Source: CAZNFR01 sp964572225 (GTDB taxonomy: Bacteria; Bacteroidota; Bacteroidia; Bacteroidales; GCA-2748055). Taken from it: DNA of 64,000 nt. The stretch covers positions 1 to 64,000 of the forward strand of contig CAZNFR010000004.1 in NCBI GenBank assembly GCA_964572225.1. The letters are read 5' to 3'. Shown piece after piece: positions 18,591 to 26,004 of this stretch (position 1 is the stretch's first letter; the number at the start of each line of letters is the position of its first letter). The notes beneath the pieces were generated by a model that was not told where the DNA came from, did no database searches, and worked only from the letters and a program-made list of their open reading frames with translations. Made by a program: the position numbers and the translations under genes.

Positions 18591-18629
18591 GTAAAAATAA
18601 AAAAACCGGGGAGATATTCTGCCCCGGTT
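18591..18629 (-). terminator. Rho-independent terminator after the MscS gene
   Basis: Read on the minus strand: AACCGGGG (22 nt region 18629-18622) pairs with CCCCGGTT (18611-18604) around a 10-nt loop and runs straight into TTTTTATTTTTA. It sits 28 bp downstream of the mechanosensitive-channel stop. Confidence 0.85.
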
Positions 18630-18656
18630 GGTTATTTAACATAATTCTAAAATGAT

Positions 18657-19466
18657 CTATGCCTCTTTTACCATATGTACATCGATTTGCGGGAAGGGTA
18701 TATTAATGCCTTCACTGTTAAAGGCGTTATAGACTTTTTGATTCATATCGAAAAAGATACCCCAGTAATCAGAGGTTTTTGCCCACACTCTGACCACAAT
18801 ATTTACGGAACTATCCGCGAGTTCGGACAATGCCATGAAGGGTGCCGGATCCTTTAAAATTCTATCATCTTCTGAAATCAACCGGTTAAGGATCCTTTGT
18901 GCATCTTCAACACTATCACCGTAAGCAATCCCGAAAGTCCAGTCGACCCTCCTTGTTTCCTGAGCGGAATAATTAACAATCGAGGCATTCACAAGGCTGC
19001 CGTTGGGTATAATGATGGTTTTGTTATCCGGAGTTTTGAGGATGGTATTAAAGATCTGAATTTCATGAACGCTACCCGAGTGTCCGGCAGCATCAATGTA
19101 ATCACCAGATTTAAAAGGTTTTAAAATAAGGATTAGAACCCCTCCTGCAAAATTCTGAAGGGTACCCGAAAGGGCAAGGCCAATGGCAAGACCTGCCGCA
19201 CCCAGAATTGCGATGAAGGAGGTCATTTCAATCCCGATCATCCCAAGCACAGAAACCACCAGCAGTACTTTGAGGATGATGGATAGCATGGTTCTCAGAA
19301 AGGGTTTTAAAGAATCATCAATGTTTCTCTTGTTAAGGAACCTTCCGGTTCCTTTCGAAATGATTCGGATAATCCATAAACCCAATAACAATACGAGAAT
19401 GGCTCCGAGCATCTTAAGCCCGTATTGGACTGCCAGCTCCCTGATTTGATCAAAGTTAATGTTCAT
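18657..19466 (-). CDS. Small mechanosensitive channel, MscS family
   Basis: A 269-residue MscS-type channel with three membrane segments (about 18-38, 57-80, 83-115). The pore-lining helix has the Gly/Ala-rich pattern LGAAGLAIGLALSGTLQNFAGGV, followed by the beta domain entry LILKPFKSGDYID and the cytoplasmic vestibule ending near GINIPFPQIDVHM. It gates open on membrane tension to release solutes during hypo-osmotic shock. Length is that of the minimal E. coli MscS. It is a monocistronic unit with its own terminator. Its proximity to trehalose genes 6 kb away is suggestive of osmotic adaptation but not a linked operon. Confidence 0.95.
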   Translation of the reverse strand: MNINFDQIRELAVQYGLKMLGAILVLLLGLWIIRIISKGTGRFLNKRNIDDSLKPFLRTMLSIILKVLLVVSVLGMIGIEMTSFIAILGAAGLAIGLALSGTLQNFAGGVLILILKPFKSGDYIDAAGHSGSVHEIQIFNTILKTPDNKTIIIPNGSLVNASIVNYSAQETRRVDWTFGIAYGDSVEDAQRILNRLISEDDRILKDPAPFMALSELADSSVNIVVRVWAKTSDYWGIFFDMNQKVYNAFNSEGINIPFPQIDVHMVKEA

Positions 19467-19707
19467 AAAAATAGATTTAGAGTTATTATACGGTCAATAA
19501 TGATTTCAAGAGAATGAATACAAGTGCATGTAAATCTGGTAATTCAGGATATCCAACTCAATTGCCCGATCCATAAACAATATTTTCCGGGTATGGTTTA
19601 ATTCAGTTTCAGGAATTTTACAGATTTTGCCCAAAGAGCTGCGATCGCATATGAGGAAGGAATTGAGGGGACCCCTCCCGGTAAAAAGTCAATTCACGGA
19701 AATATTA

Positions 19708-19715
19708 TATCTTTG
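19708..19715 (+). promoter_or_regulatory. -7 box TATCTTTG that fixes the methyltransferase start
   Basis: TATCTTTG is a perfect TAnnTTTG element 20 bp before the ATG at 19735. Because it lies downstream of an in-frame ATG at 19627, that earlier start would not be on the transcript. No -33 TTG is obvious. Confidence 0.5.
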
Positions 19716-19734
19716 GGCGGCAAAAGCTAGGATT

Positions 19735-20550
19735 ATGCAGGAACGGCACAGGCAAAGAGACAAATACTTTGAAGAGCAGGCATACACCTCCGGGAAGTAT
19801 GTTATACCTTTTATCGAGGAGCACCTTCCCGTGGGTCCCGGCACCGAAGTTCTGGAGATCGGCTGTGGTGAGGGCGGCAATCTCCTTCCTTTTCTGGAGG
19901 CAGGCTGCAGGGCCACAGGGGTGGACATCCTGGAAACCAAGATTTCGAATGCAGAAAAGTTTTACTCTGATCATCCCCAAAAGGAAAACATCGAATTTAT
20001 CTGCTCGGACATATACAGTCCGCCCGAAAATCTCAAAAGGCAATTTGACCTGATCATCATGAGGGATGTACTTGAGCACATTCATAACCAGGAACGGTTC
20101 CTAAACTACGTCAAGATCTTCCTGAAGTCCTCCGGCATGCTATTCCTGGGATTTCCCCCATGGCAAAATCCCTTTGGGGGGCATCAGCAGATGTGTTTAA
20201 ATAAGTATCTTAGCATATTGCCATGGATACATTTGCTTCCGGGAAGAACCTACCCGGGGCTGCTAAGCCTGGCCGGTGAACCACAAAAGAGGATAGAAAG
20301 TCTTATGGAGATCCGGGAAACCAGGATCAGCCTGGAACGCTTCCTCAGGATAATACGAAAGGAAAAATACAAGGTTGAAAAAAGGATACTCTGGTTCATA
20401 AACCCCAATTACCAGGTAAAATTTGGATTGAAACCGAGAAAGCAGATCGCGTTAATTTATTCCCTGCCCTGGATTAGAAATTTCATGATCACTACCTGCT
20501 ATTATTTGATATCTTGCAATTCCGATGAATGCAGAAAGGAGATTCCTTAA
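19735..20550 (+). CDS. Class I SAM-dependent methyltransferase
   Basis: A 271-residue protein (start at ATG 19735, MQERHRQRDKYFEEQAYTSG) with the SAM-binding motif I VLEIGCGEGGNLLPF, motif II acidic residue GVDILE, and post-motif RDVLEHIHNQERFL (motif IV). The C-terminal region is basic and ends with a hydrophobic segment (WIRNFMITTCYYLISC), which may associate with the membrane. Related proteins methylate small molecules, quinones or lipids, but the substrate cannot be read. It converges on the response-regulator gene, overlapping its 3' end by 4 bp. Confidence 0.85.
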   Translation: MQERHRQRDKYFEEQAYTSGKYVIPFIEEHLPVGPGTEVLEIGCGEGGNLLPFLEAGCRATGVDILETKISNAEKFYSDHPQKENIEFICSDIYSPPENLKRQFDLIIMRDVLEHIHNQERFLNYVKIFLKSSGMLFLGFPPWQNPFGGHQQMCLNKYLSILPWIHLLPGRTYPGLLSLAGEPQKRIESLMEIRETRISLERFLRIIRKEKYKVEKRILWFINPNYQVKFGLKPRKQIALIYSLPWIRNFMITTCYYLISCNSDECRKEIP

Positions 20551-21251
20551 TCCGCGCTATAATTCAGAGTTTTGAGCACTATATTCTTGTAGCTTCTTCC
20601 TATGGGCAGCTCCCGTTTATCGATTTCAACCGATGTGGAGGAAAAGGCGTTTATCCTGGATAAGGGAACGATAAAGGATTTATGTATTCTTATGAATCGA
20701 TCGGAAGGTAATTTTTCCTCAATCCTGGTAAGACTGCCTTTCGTAACGATCCTTCTCTCATCGGTATTGATACCCACATATTCATTCAGACCCTCTATAA
20801 AGCAGATATCCTCAAGGTAAATTCGAATGATCTTTTTATTTTCTTTTACATCCATATAGGCTCGGGAACCGGGAATATCGGTGCCGGCCGATTGTACTAC
20901 ATGAAGATCCCCTGTGGAATAATGATAGTATTTGTTAACCGCTTTAAGAAATCTTTCGAAGGAGATGGGCTTCAGCAAATAATCAACCACATCCAGTTCA
21001 TATCCTTCGAGAGCGTAATGCCGGTAAGCAGTCGTAATGATCACTCTGGGCTGGTTTTTAAGTGCTTTCAGAAAGTCAATGCCCGTTAGCTGGGGCATCT
21101 GGATATCCATAAAAAGCAGGTCAACCTTTTTATCCCTCAGAACACCAAATGCCTGCATGGCATTGTTACAACTGGCCACTACTTCAAGATTCTCAATTTT
21201 TGCGATATGAGATTCCAGCAATTTGATGGCAAGAGCCTGCCGGCAAATGAT
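20547..21251 (-). pseudogene. LytTR-family response regulator, 5'-truncated
   Basis: The receiver domain retains the phosphoacceptor in VDLLFMDIQMPQLTG, the switch Thr in VIITTAY and the Lys in DYLLKPIS; the C-terminal LytTR DNA-binding domain has ICFIEGLNEYV, RIEEKLP...IRIHKSFIVPLSRI and ELPIGRSYK. It would bind direct repeats at target promoters. The N-terminus is wrong: homology to receiver domains begins only at about IICRQALAIKLLESH, and the first strand with its Mg2+-binding acidic pair is missing. There is no ATG; the open frame merely runs on into 21252-21320, where the opposite strand encodes a SusD C-terminus. So the gene was cut by a rearrangement or assembly join, and about 10-15 residues are lost. 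Not adjacent to a histidine kinase. Confidence 0.8.
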
Positions 21252-21335
21252 CCTCTTTTCAACTATCCCATTCCGCAGAATGAGATAGATGCCAATGAGA
21301 ATATTTCTGAGGCAGATCAAAATGATGCGTATTAA
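21246..21335 (+). pseudogene. susD 3' remnant (C-terminal ~30 residues of a SusD/RagB protein)
   Basis: In the frame of 21246-21335 the plus strand reads N-D-P-L-F-N-YPIPQNEIDANEN-ISEADQND-A-Y and then two TAA codons. 'PIPQ.EIDAN....ADQN..Y-stop' is the nearly invariant end of SusD-like starch-binding proteins. No start or upstream part exists: to the left is the truncated response regulator on the other strand. The lipoprotein gene 70 bp downstream, in the same direction, is what normally follows susD in a polysaccharide-utilisation locus, which supports this being a genuine susD end rather than chance. Confidence 0.75.
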
Positions 21336-21349
21336 TAAAAAATCCTGAT

Positions 21350-21381
21350 ATGAAGCAGTTATCGAAAGGTAACTGCTTCAT
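21350..21381 (+). other. Perfect 12-bp stem-loop before the lipoprotein gene
   Basis: ATGAAGCAGTTA (21350-21361), an 8-nt loop TCGAAAGG, then TAACTGCTTCAT (21370-21381): a perfect 12-bp inverted repeat between the susD remnant and the following ATG (21406). No T-run follows on the plus strand, so it looks like an intercistronic stability or attenuation element of the former susCD operon. Confidence 0.55.
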
Positions 21382-21405
21382 TAAGAAATTAAAATACAAA
21401 AACTC

Positions 21406-22245
21406 ATGATAAAAAATAACATATTTAAGCTTTTGACCCTGTTCATGGCTGTGTCTCTGGTCTTCACCTCCTGCGAAGAGGATACCGATCAATGGATCTA
21501 TAACGGACCGGCCCTGGCTAGTTTCCCTAACGCAACAAGCGGCACTTTTTTCGTGGAGGATGTCTCCTCACCTTCTTTTACGGTTGAAGTCGGACTCAAT
21601 ACCGTGAGCGGCAGCGACAGAACCGTTCAGATAATGGTGGATGATGCAAATTCCACAGCCCAAAATGGTGTGCACGTAAATGTACCTTCAGAGGTTACCA
21701 TTCCGGCAAATCAGGCCGTTGCCAGCTTTACCGTAAGTGGAATCTACGATGCACTTCCTAATCAGCCCCTTACCCTTACCCTGAAAATCGGGGGAGATAA
21801 TGCAGCAGCTTATGACAATACCTTCAGCCTGTCTGTAAATAAATTCGTACCTTTTGATATCGCCACCTTTACAGGTACATTCGAATGCGTTGAAAACAGC
21901 TATTTTGGGGTTTTTACCTATGATGTAACTCTGACCCAGGTGTCCGGAACCACCAATCAGGTCAGCATTGAACCCTTTGGCGCAGGAATGGAAGCTAATT
22001 ACGGACTTGCACTCGGAGGTATGAATCCCCTGGTGATCACCTTCCACACCGATGATCCCGCGAGTTTTTCAACTTCAATGCCGGAAACAGAGGCCTTTAT
22101 CAACGGCGGCGTACCCTCATATTATTCCGAAGCTACCGGTAATCTCAACACCCTTACCAATACTTTTACCCTGGGTGAGGTTACCATTTATGACGTTGAT
22201 GGTGTTTGGGAAATTATTTCGGGAGTGACGTTTACCAAGAAATAA
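21406..22245 (+). CDS. Lipoprotein with Calx-beta-like domain, SusE/DUF4843-like position
   Basis: A 279-residue lipoprotein: signal peptide MIKNNIFKLLTLFMAVSLVF with lipobox FTSC. Residues about 35-145 resemble a Calx-beta/DUF4843-type beta sandwich (EVTIPANQAVASFTVSG, followed by PLTLTLKIGGDN.AAAYD), and a second beta domain extends to the C-terminus. Proteins of this kind sit directly after SusD in glycan-utilisation loci and are displayed on the cell surface, where they may bind glycan. Here only the last 30 codons of susD remain upstream, so this gene has lost its operon context and possibly its promoter. Ligand unknown. Confidence 0.8.
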   Translation: MIKNNIFKLLTLFMAVSLVFTSCEEDTDQWIYNGPALASFPNATSGTFFVEDVSSPSFTVEVGLNTVSGSDRTVQIMVDDANSTAQNGVHVNVPSEVTIPANQAVASFTVSGIYDALPNQPLTLTLKIGGDNAAAYDNTFSLSVNKFVPFDIATFTGTFECVENSYFGVFTYDVTLTQVSGTTNQVSIEPFGAGMEANYGLALGGMNPLVITFHTDDPASFSTSMPETEAFINGGVPSYYSEATGNLNTLTNTFTLGEVTIYDVDGVWEIISGVTFTKK

Positions 22246-22273
22246 ACCCTTGTTAAGCATAATAAATCCGAAG

Positions 22274-22307
22274 AAAAAGGCTGCCCCATATATGGCAGCC
22301 TTTTTTT
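22274..22307. terminator. Terminator after the lipoprotein gene
   Basis: AAAAAGGCTGCC (22274-22285) pairs with GGCAGCCTTTTT (22294-22305) around an 8-nt loop, with T7 on the plus strand and A5 upstream, so it can act in both directions. Confidence 0.85.
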
Positions 22308-22322
22308 ACAAAAACAGTAACT

Positions 22323-22356
22323 AAAAAAAAACCGCACGGAAAAAAATCAGTGCGGT
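22323..22356 (-). terminator. Terminator after the minus-strand lipoprotein gene
   Basis: On the minus strand ACCGCAC (22356-22350) pairs with GTGCGGT (22337-22331) and is followed by a run of eight T residues. It begins 21 bp after the stop of the gene at 22378. Confidence 0.8.
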
Positions 22357-22377
22357 GATTTTTTTCGAAGGAATCGT

Positions 22378-22944
22378 TTACACCTCGGTAATAACCGTTA
22401 CATAGAATTTTACTTCCATATCAAATCCGTACCCTTCAGAACCGGTAACCCCATAAGCACCTCCGGCGGCTGTTTTCAGTTCAAAATTGGCAGAGATCAG
22501 AAAACTACCCGGTGAATCCAGCCAGTCGATAATCTGATTTACCCCGCTCGCAACCTGTGTGATATCAACTTCATCACCAGCTGAAAGAAGATCCTGAAGG
22601 TTCGCATTGTTAATGGTTCCGATCACGGTCGAACTGGAACCGTCTTCCAAAGAAGCAACAATCTGTCCCGACAGATACATGTCGGCGGGAACATTCATGT
22701 TACTGACCAGGTAGGTGATCTTGTCCACTTCATAACCGCCGATACGATCTTTGAAATCATCGTAATCATCGGAAGAGGTCACATCCACAAGCTCTCCGTC
22801 GGTCTGACCGGAACTGGAGTTAATGTCGACCATGAGAGTTTTCTTCAGAACCGTGTCAATGTCAGGAATCAATTTACTGATGAGTCCGCAGGAGCCCAAT
22901 CCTAAAACGGATAACGCAAGAAGCCCAAATAAAAGTTTTTTCAT
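22378..22944 (-). CDS. Small lipoprotein of unknown function
   Basis: A 188-residue lipoprotein with signal peptide MKKLLFGLLALSVLGLGSC (Cys19). The mature region is acidic, with SSDDYDDFKDRIGGYEVDKITYLV near the middle and a beta-strand-rich end (FDMEVKFYVTVITEV). I do not recognise a named family; the layout recalls small periplasmic beta-sandwich lipoproteins. It is monocistronic, convergent with the previous lipoprotein, and has both its own -7 element and its own terminator, so it is a well-delimited gene of unknown role. Confidence 0.8.
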   Translation of the reverse strand: MKKLLFGLLALSVLGLGSCGLISKLIPDIDTVLKKTLMVDINSSSGQTDGELVDVTSSDDYDDFKDRIGGYEVDKITYLVSNMNVPADMYLSGQIVASLEDGSSSTVIGTINNANLQDLLSAGDEVDITQVASGVNQIIDWLDSPGSFLISANFELKTAAGGAYGVTGSEGYGFDMEVKFYVTVITEV

Positions 22945-22973
22945 AATATGAGATTTGATGGTTTATCCTAGAA

Positions 22974-23008
22974 CAAAATTAAGGAAGGTAAGTTATGGAA
23001 TACCTCAA
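22974..23008 (-). promoter_or_regulatory. Promoter of the small lipoprotein gene
   Basis: On the minus strand TTG (23008-23006), 24-bp spacer, TAATTTTG (22981-22974), 29 bp before the ATG. The -7 box is a perfect match; the spacer is one base longer than the usual range. Confidence 0.45.
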
Positions 23009-23190
23009 TTTTATGCATTATTTCAAGGCTATTGTTAGATAAACAAATTATTTTTTGGGATAAATAACGGATAAGTACTGATAAAGAAGGATCCAATCCC
23101 TGTGTACAGTGGCAAAAGCGCATAATATACCCTTACAGACCGATATTGGTTTAATCTATTTATATTTGAACCATCAATTCATTCCCGTTT

Positions 23191-25278
23191 ATGAAATTTA
23201 CAAAGGCTGTAGTTAACCTTATTGTTTTCTTTTCATTCCTGCAGGGTGCATTCACACAGGATACCATTCGGCTGGAAAGGGAATTTACCAGCCTGGAAAT
23301 TGACACATCTTTTATCGGATACCTGTCGGAAAAACCCGGGTTTTTCAATCTGGATTCCATAGCAGGCTATTCCTTTAATCCCCTGGGCAAATTAACCAAA
23401 CCGGTTTCAGTGACGGATGAAAAGCAGGTTTTCCGTTTTATCATTACCAATAACCTCCCTCAGGAACAGGTGATCAGCCTTTCCCTAAGCATGGCCGATT
23501 CGGCAGTACTTTTTTCTTTTAATCAGGATAACGAGATCCAGAAAAACGAAAAGATCAACGTCCGCGGACTGGATCTCCATGGCAGGTTTCCCCTTCAGCC
23601 CGGGGAAACCAAAGAACTTTTCCTGCTTTTAAGATCCGGTCCCGATATCCCCCTCTCCCGTTTCACCGGGAACTATTTCCAGATCCACAATTACAACCAG
23701 TTTATCAAAAAGGAACTTTCAAATCGCTTTATTGATTCACTCCTGGTGGGACTTTTGCTTTTCAGTGCGGTATTGAACCTTATTCTTGGGTTGATCCTGA
23801 AAAGGAGTTCATTTACCGTCCTTTTCCTTTACCTGCTCACCCTGCTGATATTTGCGTTTACCTACCTGGGATTTTACGACGAATTTGTGATCCGCAGACT
23901 GATCTCCGTTCCCATTGGGCTACCGGTATATTTTCTGACCCTCATCATTTTTCTGCAACTGAGCAAAAATTATCTTCAGTTAGAAAAACATCTGCCGGGA
24001 TGGAACACCGTGACCAATGTGCTTATGTTCTTTCTGCTGATTTCCATACCCTATTATTACCTGACCGTCTACATTGAAAGCTTTTATAACAATTTTCTCG
24101 CTTTCTCATCCCTGTTTTTCATTGCTTCGGCAGCCATTCTCGGGCTTATCGAATCCATAATCCTTTTTAAAAAGGAATCCAAAGCCAAATTTTTCCTGAT
24201 CGCCAACCTGGTAGTCGTAACCTCTCTCAGCATAAACTTTTTCTTTGAAACCCGTTACCCCGTGGTAGTTGGGGCGGTTATACAGGGATTTATTTTTACC
24301 ATTGGTCTCGCAGAAGAGATCAAGCTGTTGGACCGCCAAAAAATACGTTTCCAGCAATCCTACATTAATCAGCTCGAGCTGAATCTGAAATTCAAGGATA
24401 ATGCCACCGCACAACTCGAGAGGAAGGTTGAGGAAAGAACCCATGAGCTGAAACATGCCAACGCGGAACTGATCACCAAAAACAGGATCGTAGAACAGCA
24501 AAAAGAACTGCTGGAAATCCGCAGCAAAGAAATAAAAGATAGCATTGAATATGCCAGGAGGATCCAAACCGCCTCCTTCCCGGCCCAGAGAATCCTGGAC
24601 CGCCTGACCCGGGATTATTTTATCCTCTATAAACCCAGAGACATTGTAAGCGGGGATTTTTACTGGTTTGGCGAGGTCGAGAACAAGGTTGTGGTTATTG
24701 CAGCAGATTGTACCGGGCACGGAGTGCCGGGGGCTTTCATGAGCATGTACGGGATTGCCTTTTTAAACGAAATTGTGGGTAAGGAAAAGATCTTCCTTCC
24801 CAGCGAGATCCTGGATACCCTGAGAGACAAGATAGCCGGTTCGCTCAATCGAGGGGATGATGAGTTCGAAACCATGGACGGAATGGATATGTCCGTCTTA
24901 ACCTTCGATCTGGACCTCGGTAAACTCTATTTTGCCGGCGCCTTTAACTCCCTGTACCTGATCAGAAATGAGACCCTTCAAATTGTAAAAGCCGACAAAA
25001 TGCCCGTAGCTTTTTATCAGAAAATGGATCCTTTCACCAACAATGAGATTGAATTCTCCAAAGGCGACTGCCTCTACATCTATACAGACGGACTGATTGA
25101 TCAGTTTGGAGGAAGCGTGGGCAAGAAATTTCTCAACAAAAGATTTAACGATATCCTTACCAGCCTTCATGAATTACCCATGCCGGATCAACAACGGAAA
25201 ATTGAAGAGGCCTTTAATGATTGGAAAGGAGACTATTTCCAGGTCGATGATGTCCTCGTCATTGGTCTGAGAATCTGA
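23191..25278 (+). CDS. 7TM-sensor (7TMR-DISM) SpoIIE-type PP2C phosphatase
   Basis: A 695-residue membrane phosphatase. Signal peptide 1-22; an extracytoplasmic DISM-like beta domain to about 165; seven membrane helices between about 185 and 385; a coiled coil (about 390-455, with KFKDNATAQLERKVEERTHEL); and a SpoIIE/PP2C catalytic domain from about 470. Metal-binding motifs are SGDFYWFGE, AADCTGHGVPGAFMS, YTDGLIDQFGG and DDVLVIGL. It should dephosphorylate Ser/Thr on a partner such as an anti-anti-sigma factor or a SiaC-like protein in response to an extracellular signal. The window encodes a SiaC-like protein 18 kb away, a plausible substrate. A TATATTTG -7 box is at 23161-23168. Its stop abuts the stop of the convergent kinase-like gene. 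Confidence 0.9.
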   Translation: MKFTKAVVNLIVFFSFLQGAFTQDTIRLEREFTSLEIDTSFIGYLSEKPGFFNLDSIAGYSFNPLGKLTKPVSVTDEKQVFRFIITNNLPQEQVISLSLSMADSAVLFSFNQDNEIQKNEKINVRGLDLHGRFPLQPGETKELFLLLRSGPDIPLSRFTGNYFQIHNYNQFIKKELSNRFIDSLLVGLLLFSAVLNLILGLILKRSSFTVLFLYLLTLLIFAFTYLGFYDEFVIRRLISVPIGLPVYFLTLIIFLQLSKNYLQLEKHLPGWNTVTNVLMFFLLISIPYYYLTVYIESFYNNFLAFSSLFFIASAAILGLIESIILFKKESKAKFFLIANLVVVTSLSINFFFETRYPVVVGAVIQGFIFTIGLAEEIKLLDRQKIRFQQSYINQLELNLKFKDNATAQLERKVEERTHELKHANAELITKNRIVEQQKELLEIRSKEIKDSIEYARRIQTASFPAQRILDRLTRDYFILYKPRDIVSGDFYWFGEVENKVVVIAADCTGHGVPGAFMSMYGIAFLNEIVGKEKIFLPSEILDTLRDKIAGSLNRGDDEFETMDGMDMSVLTFDLDLGKLYFAGAFNSLYLIRNETLQIVKADKMPVAFYQKMDPFTNNEIEFSKGDCLYIYTDGLIDQFGGSVGKKFLNKRFNDILTSLHELPMPDQQRKIEEAFNDWKGDYFQVDDVLVIGLRI

Positions 25279-25944
25279 CTATATAAACTCCCCCGTTTTC
25301 GGATCCACCACCTGATAACTCTTATCAATAATATAATCGGCAAGGGGCCGCAGGGATCGGACATTCAAATGCTCTCTTTCAAGCACCCTGGCCCTGAAAT
25401 CATCCATTTTTTCCTTCCCTCTGACAATCTGTGAAATCTTGGTTTCATGATAGGTCAGATCAATAAAAACCCTCATATCAATCCCATCGGCCTTAAGCGC
25501 ATATAGTCCGTCGATCACCAACATGTCAATCTTTTTGAAGTCAGTAATGATCTTATCTACCTGCTCCGGGATGATATCTATGCATGGCATCATCGACTCC
25601 CTTTCCTCCTTGAAATCCTGAATGTTCCTGTGAATCAGGTTCCAGTCGTACTCATCGGTTCCCACGGTTTCAATCCCTTTCGTCCTTCTCCATTCCGGAC
25701 GAAGCAGCGGAGGTACCTTGTAGTAATTATCAGTATGAAGTACTTTAACGCGAATATGCTCCTGCTTCAGCTGCAATGCCAGAGAATGAGAGACCTCCGA
25801 TTTACCTGCCCCGGATTCGCCCGATATTGCAACAATATAGCGGTATCCCTTGGGTTTTTTCTCCCGGTCAATAATAACCTTCTTCGCAATCGCCTCGGCG
25901 GCTGATTTATGCATATCCCTGATCAATAGGATATCACCCAGCAT
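25279..25944 (-). CDS. Uridine-kinase-like P-loop NTPase beside the GH65 gene
   Basis: A 221-residue uridine kinase/phosphoribulokinase superfamily protein. The Walker A motif is GESGAGKS (42-49), preceded by YIVAIS; LHTDNYYKVPPLLRPEW holds the conserved Asp/Tyr loop, GTDEYDWN recalls the uridine-kinase substrate loop, and MLVIDGLYAL is the Walker B strand. The N-terminal 30 residues are unusual. It is on the same strand as, and 60 bp after, the HAD-GH65 gene, so they are probably co-transcribed. That placement suggests a sugar or nucleoside kinase serving trehalose or sugar-phosphate metabolism rather than general pyrimidine salvage, but the substrate is inferred only. Confidence 0.85.
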   Translation of the reverse strand: MLGDILLIRDMHKSAAEAIAKKVIIDREKKPKGYRYIVAISGESGAGKSEVSHSLALQLKQEHIRVKVLHTDNYYKVPPLLRPEWRRTKGIETVGTDEYDWNLIHRNIQDFKEERESMMPCIDIIPEQVDKIITDFKKIDMLVIDGLYALKADGIDMRVFIDLTYHETKISQIVRGKEKMDDFRARVLEREHLNVRSLRPLADYIIDKSYQVVDPKTGEFI

Positions 25945-26004
25945 GATAATTTTGTATTGATTAAATTATTTGCAAATATTGAAAATTCATTGATTAGTTT
26001 CAAT

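Noticed and set aside
21252..21320. Hydrophobic N-terminal extension of the LytTR regulator from a TTG start
   Set aside because: The opposite strand in register encodes the SusD C-terminus, so this stretch is not regulator coding sequence.
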